A stretch of DNA of 64,000 bases from Cubamyces lactineus (taxonomy: Eukaryota; Basidiomycota; Agaricomycetes; Polyporales; Polyporaceae), in contig JACDTU010000019.1 of assembly GCA_022376465.1 (NCBI GenBank), forward strand, positions 248,001 through 312,000, in the 5' to 3' direction. The notes below the pieces were generated by a model. That model had not been told where the DNA came from and made no database searches. It saw only the letters and a list, made by a program, of their open reading frames with translations. Below, one piece after another: positions 10,165-27,700 of this stretch (position 1 is its first letter; every line of letters begins with the position of its first letter). The translations under genes were made by a program, and so were the position numbers.

Positions 10165-10690
10165 TTCAGATGCAGTCTGAGATGAGGAAGCTGATATAGC
10201 TGAGCACATATGGTGCAGAGCTGTTGAGAAGGGTCAGCAAGTGCATATGGTAGCAGTCATAGACAATGTACTTGTAAATAGTCCTTAATGGAGAGAGTAC
10301 TCCTTGAGAGGCACGTTGGCCCACAACGAGTCTGCCCAGAACTTTGCATTGATGTTCACTGCCATGTTGATGAGCTGTGATGTGTAGATGAGTGGGTTAA
10401 AGAGACTGTAGCAAAGTAGCGGCAGCCAGCAGGGCATCTAAGAACATCTGCACCACCCAGCTGCCAGTCAGGACAGCCTAGACAGACAGAGCCCTCATGC
10501 TTGCTGGAATGGAGCCTGATAATGTGGACAGAACACTATGTGCCATATATGTATTTGCACATGCAATGGATGTTGTCGATGAACTCATGAGTGTTGTTGT
10601 ACCCATAGAGCTCGTCGGCAGGTATGGGCATCCCTGCAGTGTCACAGGGACTTTGAATCCATCAGCAACAGCAAAACATTCAACATAATG
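10165..10690 (-). pseudogene. Unrecognised coding relic
   Basis: On the minus strand, several separated stretches read like protein, for example GMPIPADELYGYNNTHEF, NPLIYTSQLINMAVNINAKF and YKYIVYDCYHMHLLTLL. They follow one another in order but in shifting frames with stops between them. This pattern suggests an old gene or transposon protein broken by indels. I cannot assign a family. Confidence 0.3.
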
Positions 10691-10748
10691 TGCTTACTAC
10701 GGGACAACCAGGAACCATCCATTCTTATTACACAACGCAAGGGTTGGG

Positions 10749-11129
10749 GTGGCAACCATCTCATGCTTCAAATGTGAGCCATTGTGCCATGTGCACTGGG
10801 AGGACGTGGGAGAGAACATCAGGGTGGTGCCCAAAAGAGCTGGAAAAAAGGAGGTTGCTGGAGAGGACGGGGAGGACGTGGAGAACACGGCACAGCAGGA
10901 GAAAGTCATTGAACACATTGAGCAAAAGTTACGGCCTCTGAGGGGGCAATGCATGAGCGGGGAAGTGAGGGTGGAGGGAGGCATTGGGGATCTACCAAAC
11001 ATCGAGGTCAGCATTGTGGCCTATATCCTGGAGGGTGCAACGCACAGAGTGTCTGTTGAGCAGGTTGATAGACAAGCACAAGCGGGACAGGCCATATGCT
11101 ACGTGGTGCAGAAGGTGATGATCTTCTGA
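10749..11129 (+). CDS. Unrecognised 126-aa ORF
   Basis: The frame starts MATISCFKCEPLCHVHWED, with closely spaced Cys and His residues that could be part of a small zinc-binding motif. It continues with an acidic, Glu- and Lys-rich middle. It lies within repeat-rich DNA next to the coding relic on the other strand. It may be a transposon remnant or chance. No promoter or homologue is evident. Confidence 0.2.
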   Translation: MATISCFKCEPLCHVHWEDVGENIRVVPKRAGKKEVAGEDGEDVENTAQQEKVIEHIEQKLRPLRGQCMSGEVRVEGGIGDLPNIEVSIVAYILEGATHRVSVEQVDRQAQAGQAICYVVQKVMIF

Positions 11130-12203
11130 CAACTTGCCGCCATACAAATTCACACAAAAATTGTTTCTTTCATATTACTATTACAAAAAATGAATGTCCC
11201 TAATAAGGCAGGGGCGGGATCCCACCCTTCCGTCCCAAAACAGCATTGGAAGGTGTGCTGGAAGATGGAAAGTTCCATCCCAAGAACCTGACACCAAACA
11301 GCCTGATGGGCAGCTGCCACTGCCCTGGCAGGAGCTGTTGAAAACTGATGCCCATAACCACATGATGCTCGCATGCTTGCTATGTCATAATGGGCAATGG
11401 CTGGCTTAGCCCTGGAAAATCCCTCACCTAAGCAGATGCCCTTTCTTGGAAATCAGGGCATGATGGGGGGGAAAATAACAACAAGGCCGTCGTTGTCCTA
11501 GGATCAAAATTGTTTGTCAAGGCTATCAATGTCAAGCTTTAAGAGCGCATTAGGGATAGCCAACTACAGGATACCTTAGTAGTAGAGTATATTACTCTAA
11601 CAGGAAAGGCTACCAAACACTCAGAGTTCGGCAAACCAGAAGACTGGTCCGACGATGATAGAATACTTCTGTACAAGAACAGGATGCACACCTTTCTATT
11701 GGTAGTTGAATCATGGTCATTGAGTCAGAAATGGTGGAGATACAGCCTTCCCATTCAAAAAGTGCGAAACATGGCAATAGTTTTGTAAGTCACTGTATTG
11801 TACATTCATAACATCCAGTGTGGGTTCAGTGCTAGTTGCACTGAATCCTTACAGTGAGATACCTATCATACATACATAATACTTAACTCCACAATTAACA
11901 CATTGTATAGCCAATGCTAAAAAGGGGACAGCAACCCCTTGTAATGTTCAATGCACTAGGTCAGTCTATAATCTACTGCATGCTAGATGAACTGAATAAA
12001 CTAAGATGCTCTTCACATTGTAGCACATTCAGCACAGCTTTCTCTTCAAATTGCTTATACTATAATAACTTGCTTCAATGTCTTCTCCTTATTGCATGCA
12101 CTATCACCAAGTGAAATGTGTATTGTTGTGCATTGATGTTTTATATTGTAAGCCTGGGTTAGGCTTAGCATGCAAATGCCAGTAGTGCATATACATACAT
12201 ATA

Positions 12204-12412
12204 CAGTGATATCCAAAACTGTTTCCAGAAATCATAGGTTTGCATCACTTTTCAGATATCTCTGCAACAGCTTGATGAAATATTATGATTCAAATTATGT
12301 TCAGTAGCTATACTTCATAGCTTTCTAATGAAATATGTTTCATAATATTTGAGCAAGACCTGCCTGCTCAATGTGGCATTCTTTGACCTCAACTCCTGAA
12401 AACAGTTTTGTA
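12204..12412 (+). repeat. Left terminal inverted repeat of the Tc1-type element
   Basis: About 209 bp match the reverse complement of 13619-13828 with scattered differences. The outer end contains CCAAAACTGTTTCCAG, and a second copy of that motif lies in opposite orientation at the inner end (near 12397-12412). These are candidate transposase binding sites. Confidence 0.85.
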
Positions 12413-12560
12413 ATGGGCATTTTTGGGGCTAATTGCTAGGCTATTATTAAAGTGTTCTCCTTCAGAAGTCATGGAAGATGGTGGGAATATACTATGTAAT
12501 GTTTACTGAAGCCAATTCACATCATTCCTGCTGGATTGCTCCTGCAGATCAGCTACCATC

Positions 12561-13588
12561 ATGCCTCCAGCCCTCTCTAACTCCATAGTCAACAATATAA
12601 TCCATCTATCCAATCAGAAACTCTCCATCTCTCTCATACAGGCTAAAACTGGTGTTAGTAGGAGCCAAATCAGCAAGATTCGCTCTGCTCACTGCCCTGA
12701 AGTTCAGAAATCTAAGGGAGGTTGCCCGCCCCTCCTATTTCCCACCCACATCCGCTGTGCTACACGTCTTGTTGAGACTGGCCAAGCCAATACAGCAACC
12801 CAGGTGCATGCTGCTCTGAAGGACACCTTCCTTGAATGTGTCTCTGTCCAAACCATCTGCAGAGCATTGAAGGTTTCTGGTATGCGGGTCATGACAAAGA
12901 AGAAATGGCCTTAATTGACCAAGCACCACCGGGACAAGTGTTATGCCTTTGCTTTGTCAAAGAAAGACTGAACTATGGAGGACTGGAAAAGGGTAGTCTG
13001 GTCAGATGAGACTAAGATCAACAGGATTGGGTCAGATGGGAGGAAGTTGGTGTGGAAGAAGCAGGGTGAGGGCCTCAGTGATCAGATGGTGGAGGGAACA
13101 CTCAAGTTTGGTGGTGGGAGCTTAACGTTCTGGGGTTCTGGGGGTGTTTTGGGTGGAAGGGGACAGGCCATTCTTGCAAGATCACTAGGAAGATGGATGC
13201 CAACTTCTACGTGGAGATCATTGAGGACGAGCTTTACCATTCCTTTTCTTATTAGGATTATAACATGGACATTGTTATATTTCAGCAAGACAATGATCCC
13301 AAGCATACCAGCAAAAAGGCCACATGCTGCTTCAAAGAGAACAAAATCAACGTCATGGAGTGGCCACCACAGCCTACAGACCTCAACCCTATCGAGCATC
13401 TCTGGGGTGTCCTTAAACGCAAGCTTGCCGCCTATCCGAAGCCACCAACAGTGTTGCAGGAACTATGGGAGAGAGTGCAAGTTAAGTGGGAGGCAATTTC
13501 AGTGGAGGAGTGCCAGAAACTGGTGGAGAGCATACCAAGCAGGATTACAGCTGTGTTAAAGGCTAAAGGAGGTTATACCAAGTACTAG
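12561..13588 (+). pseudogene. Tc1-type transposase, DD34E, broken
   Basis: The frame starts MPPALSNSIVNN. The first 115 residues hold a helix-turn-helix region (GVSRSQISKIRSAH). The catalytic triad is recognisable as VVWSDETKIN, FQQDNDPKHTS and DLNPIEHLW, with 34 residues between the second D and the E. In-frame stops lie near 12912 (TAA) and 12969 (TGA). A frameshift lies near 13180, with a further TAG in the second frame near 13252. No active enzyme can be made from this copy. Confidence 0.9.
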
Positions 13589-13618
13589 ATCATGTATTCC
13601 AGCATGCCAAACTGCCTG

Positions 13619-13828
13619 TTACAAAACTGTTTCCAGGAGTTGAGGTAAAAGGATGCCACATTGAGCAGACAGTTCTGGCTCACATATCATGAAACATATG
13701 ACATTAGAAAGCTGTGAAGTTTAGCTACTGAACATAATTTGAATCATGATATTTCATCAAGCCGTTGCAGAGATATTTGGAAAATGATGCAAATCTATGA
13801 TTTCTGGAAACAGTTTTGGAAGTCACTG
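13619..13828 (-). repeat. Right terminal inverted repeat of the Tc1-type element
   Basis: It is the inverted partner of 12204-12412, with an outer and an inner copy of the AAAACTGTTTCC motif in opposite orientations. TA follows at 13829-13830. Confidence 0.85.
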
Positions 13829-15067
13829 TACACTGCACTAACTGAGAGGGTAACGCTGCCTTTTGGCGTAGCAGCACAAATATGCAGTGTCTTAGCTGCT
13901 TTACATATGTATATTGATATATACATACAAGAGCTGCTGCCAATCCATTCCAGCAAGTCAATGAATACATTGATACTGCACAAATATGTAGAAAATGGCT
14001 AAAATATTGTTGAGAGCCTTAGTTGTGCATAAGGTCGATGGACTTGGTAGATACATGCATATCAATGAACTTGATATCTAGCTTATGATGCAATGAACAT
14101 TAGAGTGGTTGACAGCCTGAGTGAGCTAAGCATGTAAGCAAGCAGAATATGAATCCAAGCTTAAATAAAACGTGAATGGAAATATACAAAGCAATGAGAA
14201 AATGAAGATGCAACACAATGGATGGCTGACACTCTAAGATTCTTATATGGTGGTCGACAAGCTCAAGGCGGCCCATGTGCAGATGGAAGACAATAAACCA
14301 ATGGGCTGAAACAAAAGCCTTGTGCTGAGTATAGATGGGTTAGCGCCAGAACCAAATAGGTACAAATGAAATGGGCAGACATGCATAATATGTAGAGTAC
14401 ATTGAATACCACTCACATTAGTACAAGAGCACTGTCACATACAGTATATCAACCCCCATCATCAGTGATGAAGCTACATGTAGTAACAAGATTTGTCACT
14501 AACAACTGCGTTAGCAACAAACTTGCAGAAGATAAAGCATATGCATCAATTACATACGGAGGCACACACCGGCCAGTGAACGCAACAATGCACGCAAATC
14601 AAATCCGCAAGGTAACAGGATGTACCATACAGATTAAGCAAGACGCTAAACAAAGAGGTCCAAAACATACAATGCAGAATGTCTCTCTACAAGAAGAATG
14701 TCACAAATGCGAACACGATGGTGCGTACGAGATGACGAGGCTGGCAATGTTCATTAACACTTCACTATGCACTACTAATGTCCAAATAGTATGGGTTCGA
14801 TCGTTCTTTCCCGAGACGCGACGCTCGAGAGGGGTAAGGAGCGGCTGGCGCGTCCACTTCTACAGCACACACAACAGTCCGTCAGTAGACTACGCCGGGG
14901 GGTAAACACACGCGAGCAGCACAGCAGCAGCACCAAGTAGCAGGTCCGTTATCCCGCCCAAGACGAGACGCACAAAAGCGAGGTCGAAAGCGGAAGAGAA
15001 GGGATGGGGATGGACACGATGGCCGTCGAGGCCATACGGCATTATACAAAGCACGAGACACGGGTGA
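13829..15067. other. Intergenic, no gene seen
   Basis: The sequence is AT-rich with short broken frames on both strands. Composition changes to the GC-rich host type at about 14.8 kb, close to the 3' end of the GMC oxidoreductase gene. Nothing else is recognised. Confidence 0.5.
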
Positions 15068-19890
<4,823 letters not shown>

Positions 19891-21825
19891 ATGCCCGACG
19901 GCTCAGTCCCCTCTCCAAGGCCCCGCTTCAGGCTCGCCATCGTGTAAGCTCTCACTTTCACTTGGAAATTACATGCACTTTACTCACCTACCGCAGAGGT
20001 GGCGGGATCGCCGGTCTTACTCTCGCCGTCACCCTTGGACACTACGATGACCCCGCCGTCCCTATCGAAATACATATGTACGAGTCCGGGAAAGAGATCA
20101 CCACCGTAGGTGCAGGCATCTCAGTCTGGCCTCGTACATGGGGGATCATGCGCCAGCTCGGGTTATTCGAAGACCTCTCAGCCGCCGCAGTGCAACCTCC
20201 TGAGGGCAGCCCAGAGATGAGTGAGTATCTGAGATATATCGCGGCTTGAACATGCAAGGTGATTGACTTCTTATCATTTTCACAACAGAGCCAGGATTCG
20301 TATTCCGTAAGTCGAACCAGAAGGAGGAAGGGTACGAGTTCGCGCGGGTCTTGGTTCCAAGTACGCCCACCGACTTGCTCTACGAGTCATCATGACTTAT
20401 GTTTGTGCAGGCGGTGCAACAACGATGCATCGCGCGGACATGGTCGATGTGCTCGTCAAGCACCTTCCTTCAAGCTGCACAATCCACACCTCCAAGCGCC
20501 TACTCCACTACACCGAATCCCCCAAAGCCGGCTCAGACGGCAATATAGTCTACACCCTCCACTTCGCAGACGGAACAAGCACAGATGCAGACGTCATCAT
20601 CGGTGCGGATGGAATCAAGTCCAAAACCCGTGCGACCATGTACGAGTATGCGCACCAGCGCGACTGTCTCAACGCAACCACCGTCAGCAAGGAGGAATGC
20701 GATCGGTGCAAGAAGGCGACTCCGAAGTGGACCGGTACGGTAGCGTACCGGTATCTGCTCCCCACGGATCGCATGCGTGCGGTTAATCCAGAACATTACG
20801 CACTCAAGATCAAGTGTCCGTTGAGCGTGGGTGATCGATCGTTCATAATCCTCCATCCTAGATGCTGACTCGGGATGCTCAGTATTCGGGCAAGGGCAAG
20901 GTGATTAAATCAGTCTATAGGCTCTCGTACGTGGACATCAAGGGACTCACGAACAATGTTTCGTCTAGCACGTAATCACCTATCCAATCTCACATGGAAA
21001 GTACCTCAACTGGATCGGCTTCGTTACCATCCCAGGCGGCGAAGGTACGACCTACCCAAACCGGTGGGTAATCGACGCGTCGCAGGCAGAACTCGCCGAG
21101 CACTTCTCCGGCTTCGAGCCCGAAGTCGACCAAATGATACAGGTATACGCGCCTTCTACACTCGTACGGCCACTAAATATGCTCATATTTCCCTTATGCG
21201 TAATATTCACAGCTCGTGGAGAAACCGCACCTTTGGGCGATTCATGAAATGGAAGACTTGCCCTTCTCAGTGTCTGGCGGTGTAGCGCTCATGGGTGACG
21301 CCGTACAGGCGATGAGGACCCACTTTGGTGCAGGAGGCGGACAAGCCATCGAGGTGCGAATAACCCAACCCTGAGCATCTAACTCTAGCAGACCCTCATG
21401 TCCCCCTACAGGACGCATACATCCTAGGACGTCTGCTCGCAGACAAACGAACTACCTCAGCCTGCGTGAAGGACGTGTTACTCGTCTACCAAGACGCGCG
21501 ACTCCCATTCGGACAGCGCGTGGTCAGAAACGCAAGACAAGCTGGGCTGATGTACGAATTCAACTGGCCGGGTTTGTATGACGGCTTTCCTCCAGTAGCG
21601 GCTTCGCCCGAGGAAGCGTCGAAGCTGGAGAAGCAGCAGCTGAAAGAGTTAGGAGATGCGATCCAGAAGATATGGCAGTGGCAGTGGTTGGAGCGCGTCG
21701 AGGACGTATGGGAGAAGGCGGAGAAGGATTATGAAGCGTTGTTCAGCCGCCGGAAAGACATCTCTAACGGCGTCGCTGCAGTTGTGCACCGGGCTAAAAA
21801 GCCCTGGTCATGTGTCATTATGTGA
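19891..21825 (+). CDS. FAD-dependent monooxygenase (salicylate hydroxylase type), 503 aa
   Basis: Exons are 19891-19943, 19997-20220, 20289-20360, 20411-20826, 20883-20900, 20969-21142, 21213-21353 and 21412-21825 (1512 nt). The first intron splits the GGGIAG nucleotide-binding loop (residues 19-24). The DG motif GADGIKSKTR lies near residue 180 and the second FAD motif GDAVQAMRTHFGAGGGQ near 346. These are the three hallmarks of the group A flavin hydroxylases that use NAD(P)H and oxygen on aromatic substrates. Exon 5 is an 18-nt microexon. There is no signal peptide, so the enzyme is probably cytosolic. A role in aromatic catabolism or secondary metabolism is inferred; the substrate is unknown. 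Confidence 0.9.
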
Positions 21826-21985
21826 AGTCCTTGTCATGCCGTGCGTTTCTTGTCTAGTCTTCTAGCTCATGTTATTTACCATGCTTCCTCTTTACGCCTT
21901 TCATTGTATCTCGTCCAGTTCATCCAAGGTGAGGTCAACAGAGTTCAATCTCGTTATGTTACAAATGTCGTGTAGAAAGCGCGCA

Positions 21986-23768
21986 TCAATTCACCGTAGA
22001 GAACTTGTACGTCGTATCCCAGTAGAAGTCACGTCCAGGGTAGTCTGCGTCCATCTTTTCAATGACAATGTGCGCCAGGCCGTTCATCGTATACCACTCA
22101 CAAATTTGGTCAACGTGCCACTCCGGCGTATTGATTGCATCAATGTATCCTTCCTGTTCGATAGCGACTGCAGACCACTTCGTATAGTTCAGCGACGGCC
22201 CGCCGTGCACCTGCTTGCGCGGAGTGTCGAGCCAGTATGCAGTGTACACCTGTACCGCCGGGTTGTTCGTAGTGATGTCCAGCCTGTCGCAATGACGACG
22301 CCGTAGTTCCCACAGCCATGCGTCAGCTCGCAGTGATGTTCGAAGCAGCGGGCGCGGACACTGACCTAATGCCGGAGAGGTCGCTCCAAAGCGTCACACC
22401 CGGCACTTCCTCCTCCGACTTGTCATAAATCCAGCAGTTGTCATACCCTTGACAGCCTGCGAGTCGCATCATTCAGCGTGATGTGACGTGCTAGTCAGCC
22501 TCACAAATGGACCTAAACTCACCCGGACCACACAGACCGACTGTCTCGTTCCAGCGTCCGCCGATGGGCTGAGCCGTACGGAAGTCGTAGGCGGTCCCTT
22601 CGACGTCAATGAACGGTCCCGTGGGAATAGCATCGCCGTCTACGGCAACTACGCGGGAGCCATCTACGTGGAGCTGATGCTGAAGGATATTGTCGCTTCC
22701 CTGGAATGCGTCGAGGTTCCTATACACGACATTGTTAGAACATGATATACTGCCGTAGACATTTGCCAAACATACCAGTAAATGTGCTGGGTCAGCATGA
22801 TGGGCGTCTTCTCCGTAGCGGACGCGTGGACTTCAGTGTGCAATACTCCGCCATTCTCGACCGAGTGCGTAGCCTTCCGTCGTTGTCGGCGATCCGTGTA
22901 TTAGAACAGAGGCTGAACGTGCTCACAAATGCCGTAACAATCCCCGGGAAGCCTTCGTCGGCGTCATCGACGTGCAGATACGTCACACTAGTCTTCGACT
23001 TCTGCACGATCGTCCAGTTCCGGCGATCCCAGCCGTAAATACCACCGTGCAAGGTGTCTTGCCCTGCAACGCACTTCAAAACGCTGGGTTGGTGGTGTAG
23101 TATGGCAACGTACCGTCATGATCATTCGTTGGAATGTGATACACGTTGGGACCATCCGGGGGTGGGTCAGCACTGATCGGAATTGAGAACGTCCCTATCA
23201 ACATGGTTGTGAGTTCATGCGAGTGTCGTATTCATACAACTTATTCACCATTCTTGATCCGGTTGGCGTAGCTAGATACATGACAGCGATGAATAAGAGA
23301 TCAGTGTACCATGCCTGCCTATGATACACGTACCGCCCTACGATAGGATTGAAAACAGGATGAGCAGGGTCGGTGAGCAACTTCGTCTATGGCATCCATT
23401 GCATCTATCAATTCTTCTTTCAACAGCCGGTCCATGAAAAGGGTGGGCTTACATTGTCGTCATATCCCAAAATGATGTCGCGGGCGTTGCCCTCTCGGTC
23501 CTTGACCCACAACTCCGTCATCGTCGCGCCGAACGAAACAAACTTCGCGGTGATAGACCCATCCGGGGCGCTCAGCGTCGTAACGTCGAATGGCTGTGCA
23601 TCGTCGATCAGCCATTAGATCTAGCATATACGACAATCTTCATCGACGAGGACCACTCACCCAGTCTGGGGCCTGAGGGATCGCCGTCGGGTCAACACTG
23701 GTAACGACCTGGACCATGACGCAGAGCGAGAGCACAGCGGCCTTAACGAGGTTGTTCTTCGCCGTCAT
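21986..23768 (-). CDS. Secreted aldose 1-epimerase (galactose mutarotase-like), 406 aa
   Basis: Exons, from the start codon, are 23661-23768, 23453-23593, 23334-23380, 23249-23271, 23114-23194, 22927-23063, 22776-22873, 22523-22719, 22366-22456 and 21986-22283 (1221 nt). The start at 23768 opens a signal peptide (MTAKNNLVKAAVLSLC...). Mutarotase motifs are NPIVGRYANRI, TLHGGIYGWDRRNW and LTQHIYWNLDAF with GCQGYDNCWIYD. The C-terminal part contains GPSLNYTKWSAVAIEQEGY, which carries the catalytic Glu of the family. The fold interconverts alpha and beta anomers of hexoses. The secreted form suggests work on sugars released outside the cell, alongside the GH92 and GH3 enzymes further right. It is convergent with the monooxygenase gene. 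Confidence 0.9.
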
Positions 23769-24773
23769 CACGAACACCTCCTGTCGAGATTTAACCGCGC
23801 TAGTAAACGATGCGAGAGTCCACCCTTGGGAGGACGAGGATGTCCGCTCCCCTCCCATGCATCTGTCTCTTTATTGTAGGCACAACACCCTATCACGCAA
23901 CTCCTGTGCCTCTGTCAAACGACGCCCATGAGCGCGTTGGATAAACGTCGCGGAATTCCAGGAAGTTCGTGTACCCTTTTCCATCACGCGGACCGAGAGC
24001 GCGATGATAGCATGCTGTAAACAGCTGTGATGGAGCGCAGAGGTTTGATGCTGTCCCCCGCGTGCGTGAGTATTCTAGGCAAGAATAGAGCAGCGCACAG
24101 GGTACGGTACCGCGAAGCCCATACGGAGGAGTTGCGGAGGAGTTGCGAAGAGCCCCTCCTGACCGCCGTCGGGGAATCGGGCAACTTCGAAGCGTCAATC
24201 AACCAATTCACCGCTCAGGGACTGGCGCAGTATTCGTCGGGTCTTCCACGGCGCAATTTACAGAAGCACCATATAGTGCTTTACGAGACTGAATAGAATG
24301 AGTTAGTGTTCCCCCACCCCGGATACCAAGGCAGAATAGGTGCTTACATCGACGAATGAACAGTATTGACAGGATTCTTCGGTTCGAGACGTTAACCCGG
24401 TACCCGTGCGAGTGATTAGCCTAGTACCCGTGAATCCATATCATACCAGAGCTTGTTTGTTGACCCTCTTCGTCAGCTAGACTCGCCTTGTACGGCTATG
24501 TTTCAACAATGTTACATTCAATATCACTGCTTCATATGCTCCGTACTGTATATCCTACAATGTCGCGTACTCTATCAATCCTGGCGAGTACGCATTGCCG
24601 AAGCAAAAGAGTCCACAAGAGTGCATGTCAGTTGAGCATACCATAGGGACCTGTATCATCGAATCGAGGTGGCGAATACCTGGGCAAGCGGCACTCATGG
24701 TCGTCATGCAAAGAGCCAAGGCAAAGATGCCGCTATGCCGAGCAACGAGCCTGGGCGAACACAGTCACCGACT
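23769..24773. other. Intergenic, no gene seen
   Basis: This is the upstream region of the epimerase gene and the 3' flank of the BCAS3-type gene. Only short frames without recognisable products are present. Confidence 0.5.
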
Positions 24774-27700
24774 TCAGTGCCTCCTTGCCCCACGCCGCTT
24801 CCTGCCCTTCTTCGCATCCGTCTCCGCAGCGGCAGAGGCTGCCGCCGCCGACGCCGCACGCATAGTCTCCTGTTCCTCATCCAGGAATCCCACGGTGATA
24901 TCGTCGAAACGTTCCGCATCTTCGACAGCTTGCTGGTCCTCCGGGCCCCATCCCTGCCACACATGCTCGCCATCATGCTCCTCAGGCAGGGGCTCAATGT
25001 TCGTCGACGGTGTGGATACAGACACAGAGGCGCCTGATTCAGCGGAAGTGCCTCCATGAATGGCGTCACCCATCGAAGTAGAGCGGGAAATGACATCCGC
25101 CTCGGTATACGCATCTGTCTCCGCCGGATCGGCCGCGTGACGTGCAAAGTCCTCCATTTCGTCCTCCTCATCGAACTCGAGCGGCACGCTCGGTACCGCG
25201 ACCGGATCCGAACCCGAGTTGAGGCGCGGAGATTGCGATTGTGATTGAGTGACACGCGCGCGCCCGAGCTCGCGCCGGATGCGCTCAAGGCCTTCGGACA
25301 TACCATCGGAAATTCCTGCAGCGACGTGGCGGATAGGGATGGCATGCTTGATGAACGACCTCGATGCCGATGACGAGCCCGGGATCCCATTCGGAAGCAT
25401 TGGCAGCACCGGTGGGGACGGGTTGAGGGGGTGAAGCGGAGCAGAGAGCGCAGATGCGAGCGGCTCGTCGAAAGAGGATGGTACACCGCCGATTCCGTGC
25501 ACATGCGAAGAGGAAAGTCCTTGGACGAAGGATTCGCTGTCCCCCGTTGCGAACGCGCTCACTTCGACAGGCCTGCGGACCTCAATCTTGGTAGAGGGGA
25601 CATCGAGGTGAGCACTCCGGATGAGCGCATGGTAATCCTCGCCGAGGACGTGGAATGCGAATTGGTGCGAGAGATAGATTAGGCGAGGGAGGATGCGTGG
25701 CGAGGTAGAGAACGTCGAAAGCTCCGCGCGAGACAGCCAGCTGTGGGAATGATCAGTACCACAACTTCCACGAGCTAACATAGAATTACGTACTCAGACT
25801 TGGCGACTCGTCCCGCTCTTTCACCGCCGAGCTTAGCCGGCTTGACCACTGGCTTGACCTCAGGCCAATCCCTGCCTCTCGCAAGGGACCACGTCCCCAC
25901 CACACTCTCCCTCCCCACAATGTCCGTGCCCCGCTCCATCATCTGTGTCAATCCCGACACCTTCCTCGGGCTACCTCCCATACCCGAGGTTCCACTCGGA
26001 GGGGACGCTCCCATGCTTCGACTGAGTGTGCTCATGCCCGGCAGAGAAATGCTCATTCCGCCAGGGACCGGGATTGAGCCCATCACCTGACCGTCACCCG
26101 AAGCGGAGACCGAGCGTTCAACGAAGATCCGGCGAAGGGTGAGTGTGCCGTCTGTAGGGTCGAAGACGAGCAGATCCTTGTAATTCGTGGGACGTGTCGG
26201 ACGTTGTGCGGGCGAGACGGGCTTAGAGACCCCACTACCGGATTGCACTGATGAAGGGGATGATGATGCGGAAAAGTGAACGGATGCAGGAGGCAGAAGC
26301 GATGCGGGAAGCACGACGTCCGACGCACGGACGAAAGTGAATGCACACGGGACGCTCGGAGTGTCGCCTTGAAGTGCCCGGAGTCTCACACGTACGAGTG
26401 GTGACAACTCCGTGCTCGTTGAGATCTATCAGCATCTATGTGAGTATCTAGTATGCGCTCATGCGTAGAATAGGAAGCATACCAGCTCTCGACTGTTGAC
26501 GACCTTTCCGGTAGTATGACTGTTTCCGTCCGGCTTGCCACCGAGCGGATTCAGAGCGAAGACATGAATCGTCCTCTTGCGCGTGCTCATCCCGAACCAT
26601 AGCTTGTCATGCGCCCATTCCATTCTCTCCACAACCGCCGACGTGCGTCCCCGGCGAAGAGTATACACATGCTGAGTAGACTCTGCGAGATGTTCGTCCG
26701 GTTCTGTGGCAGCGGAGGACATCGTGGTCGAAATGGAGGCGCGCCTGACATCCTTGCTAGCCAATTCCACCTCCGCCGGTGGAGCGAGATCTACAGGCTG
26801 GCGCAAGACACGAGGAACAGGCCTCAACTGGAGGACGCGAACGGCATGTCCCTCTTTCGAGCACACCGCAAGCGTTGCACCGTCTGCCGAGAAATTCAGT
26901 GAGCTCAACGCTTGAGGACGAGAGAACGTGAACTGGGCGATGGGCTCAGGCTCCATATTCGTGTTTGGAAGCTTGTCCGGTCTCGACGAGGGTAGGAGGA
27001 GTGGCTGCAAGTCCACTACGACAATGTTGCAGCCCGAAGAAGGTAAGACGGGCGACGTCGAGGGAGGCGGAAAGTCCAGCACACTGTCCGTAGGAGGAGA
27101 CATGCGCAAACTCCGCCGTCGCTGGCTCTGGGCAGTCTGGTATTCGTGAGGGGAAGCCGTGGCAGCAGGGGCGCTCTTGGAGAAGAACATCGATCCAATG
27201 CCCCCGCCCCCGCCTGTCTGGCTATGACCTCCTGTTAGCTGATTGCGCTCACCAGCAACGGCAGCGGAGACTCCGGCGCGAGCCGCAGACATAGCCAGTC
27301 CACCCAAGGTCTTCATGCCGCTCAGTACACTTCCGCCAATCTTGACTGCGGCGGTACCGAGATCGGCTTGGGTCATACTCTTGCCCATCCCGAGACCGAG
27401 TTTAAGCGAGTTGGTGGCCTCAGGCGGTGGAACGGGAACGCTAGTGTGGGCGTGGCCAGCGCCCGACGAGGTCACGACTTGCGCGGTGCCAGAGGCGTGC
27501 CGAGAGACGAGGGTAACGTATGCGAGGAGCCGATTAGAAAGTGCGTAAATGGGGCGCGGGGATGCGTGATGCGCACGAGGCGCGAGGGAAGTGTCTATGT
27601 CTAGGGGTGATACTACATCGTGAGTGTTGGGCTTTGTTGCTGTGAATGGCTGAGATGAGCTGGATGAGGTGGGGTATGCGAAAGGAACAAGGAATGCAGA

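Larger units (their letters stand above)
8196..12203. other. Repeat-rich region with no intact gene
   Basis: No frame here resembles a known protein. Between 8620 and 8710 there is a run of short degenerate ctgcaaa/ttgcaaa repeats. Other contents are listed separately: the TGACTCA array (9084-9151), a TATA box, a coding relic (10165-10690) and an unrecognised ORF (10749-11129). From about 11150 to 12200 the sequence is AT-rich and I see nothing in it. Confidence 0.5.
12204..13828 (+). mobile_element. Tc1/mariner-type DNA transposon, inactive
   Basis: The element is 1625 bp, flanked on both sides by TA (12202-12203 and 13829-13830), the target duplication of Tc1/mariner elements. It has long terminal inverted repeats (12204-12412 and 13619-13828) beginning CAGTGA. 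Between them lies a transposase with the DDE motifs of the Tc1 group. The element is more AT-rich than the surrounding host genes. Confidence 0.93.
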
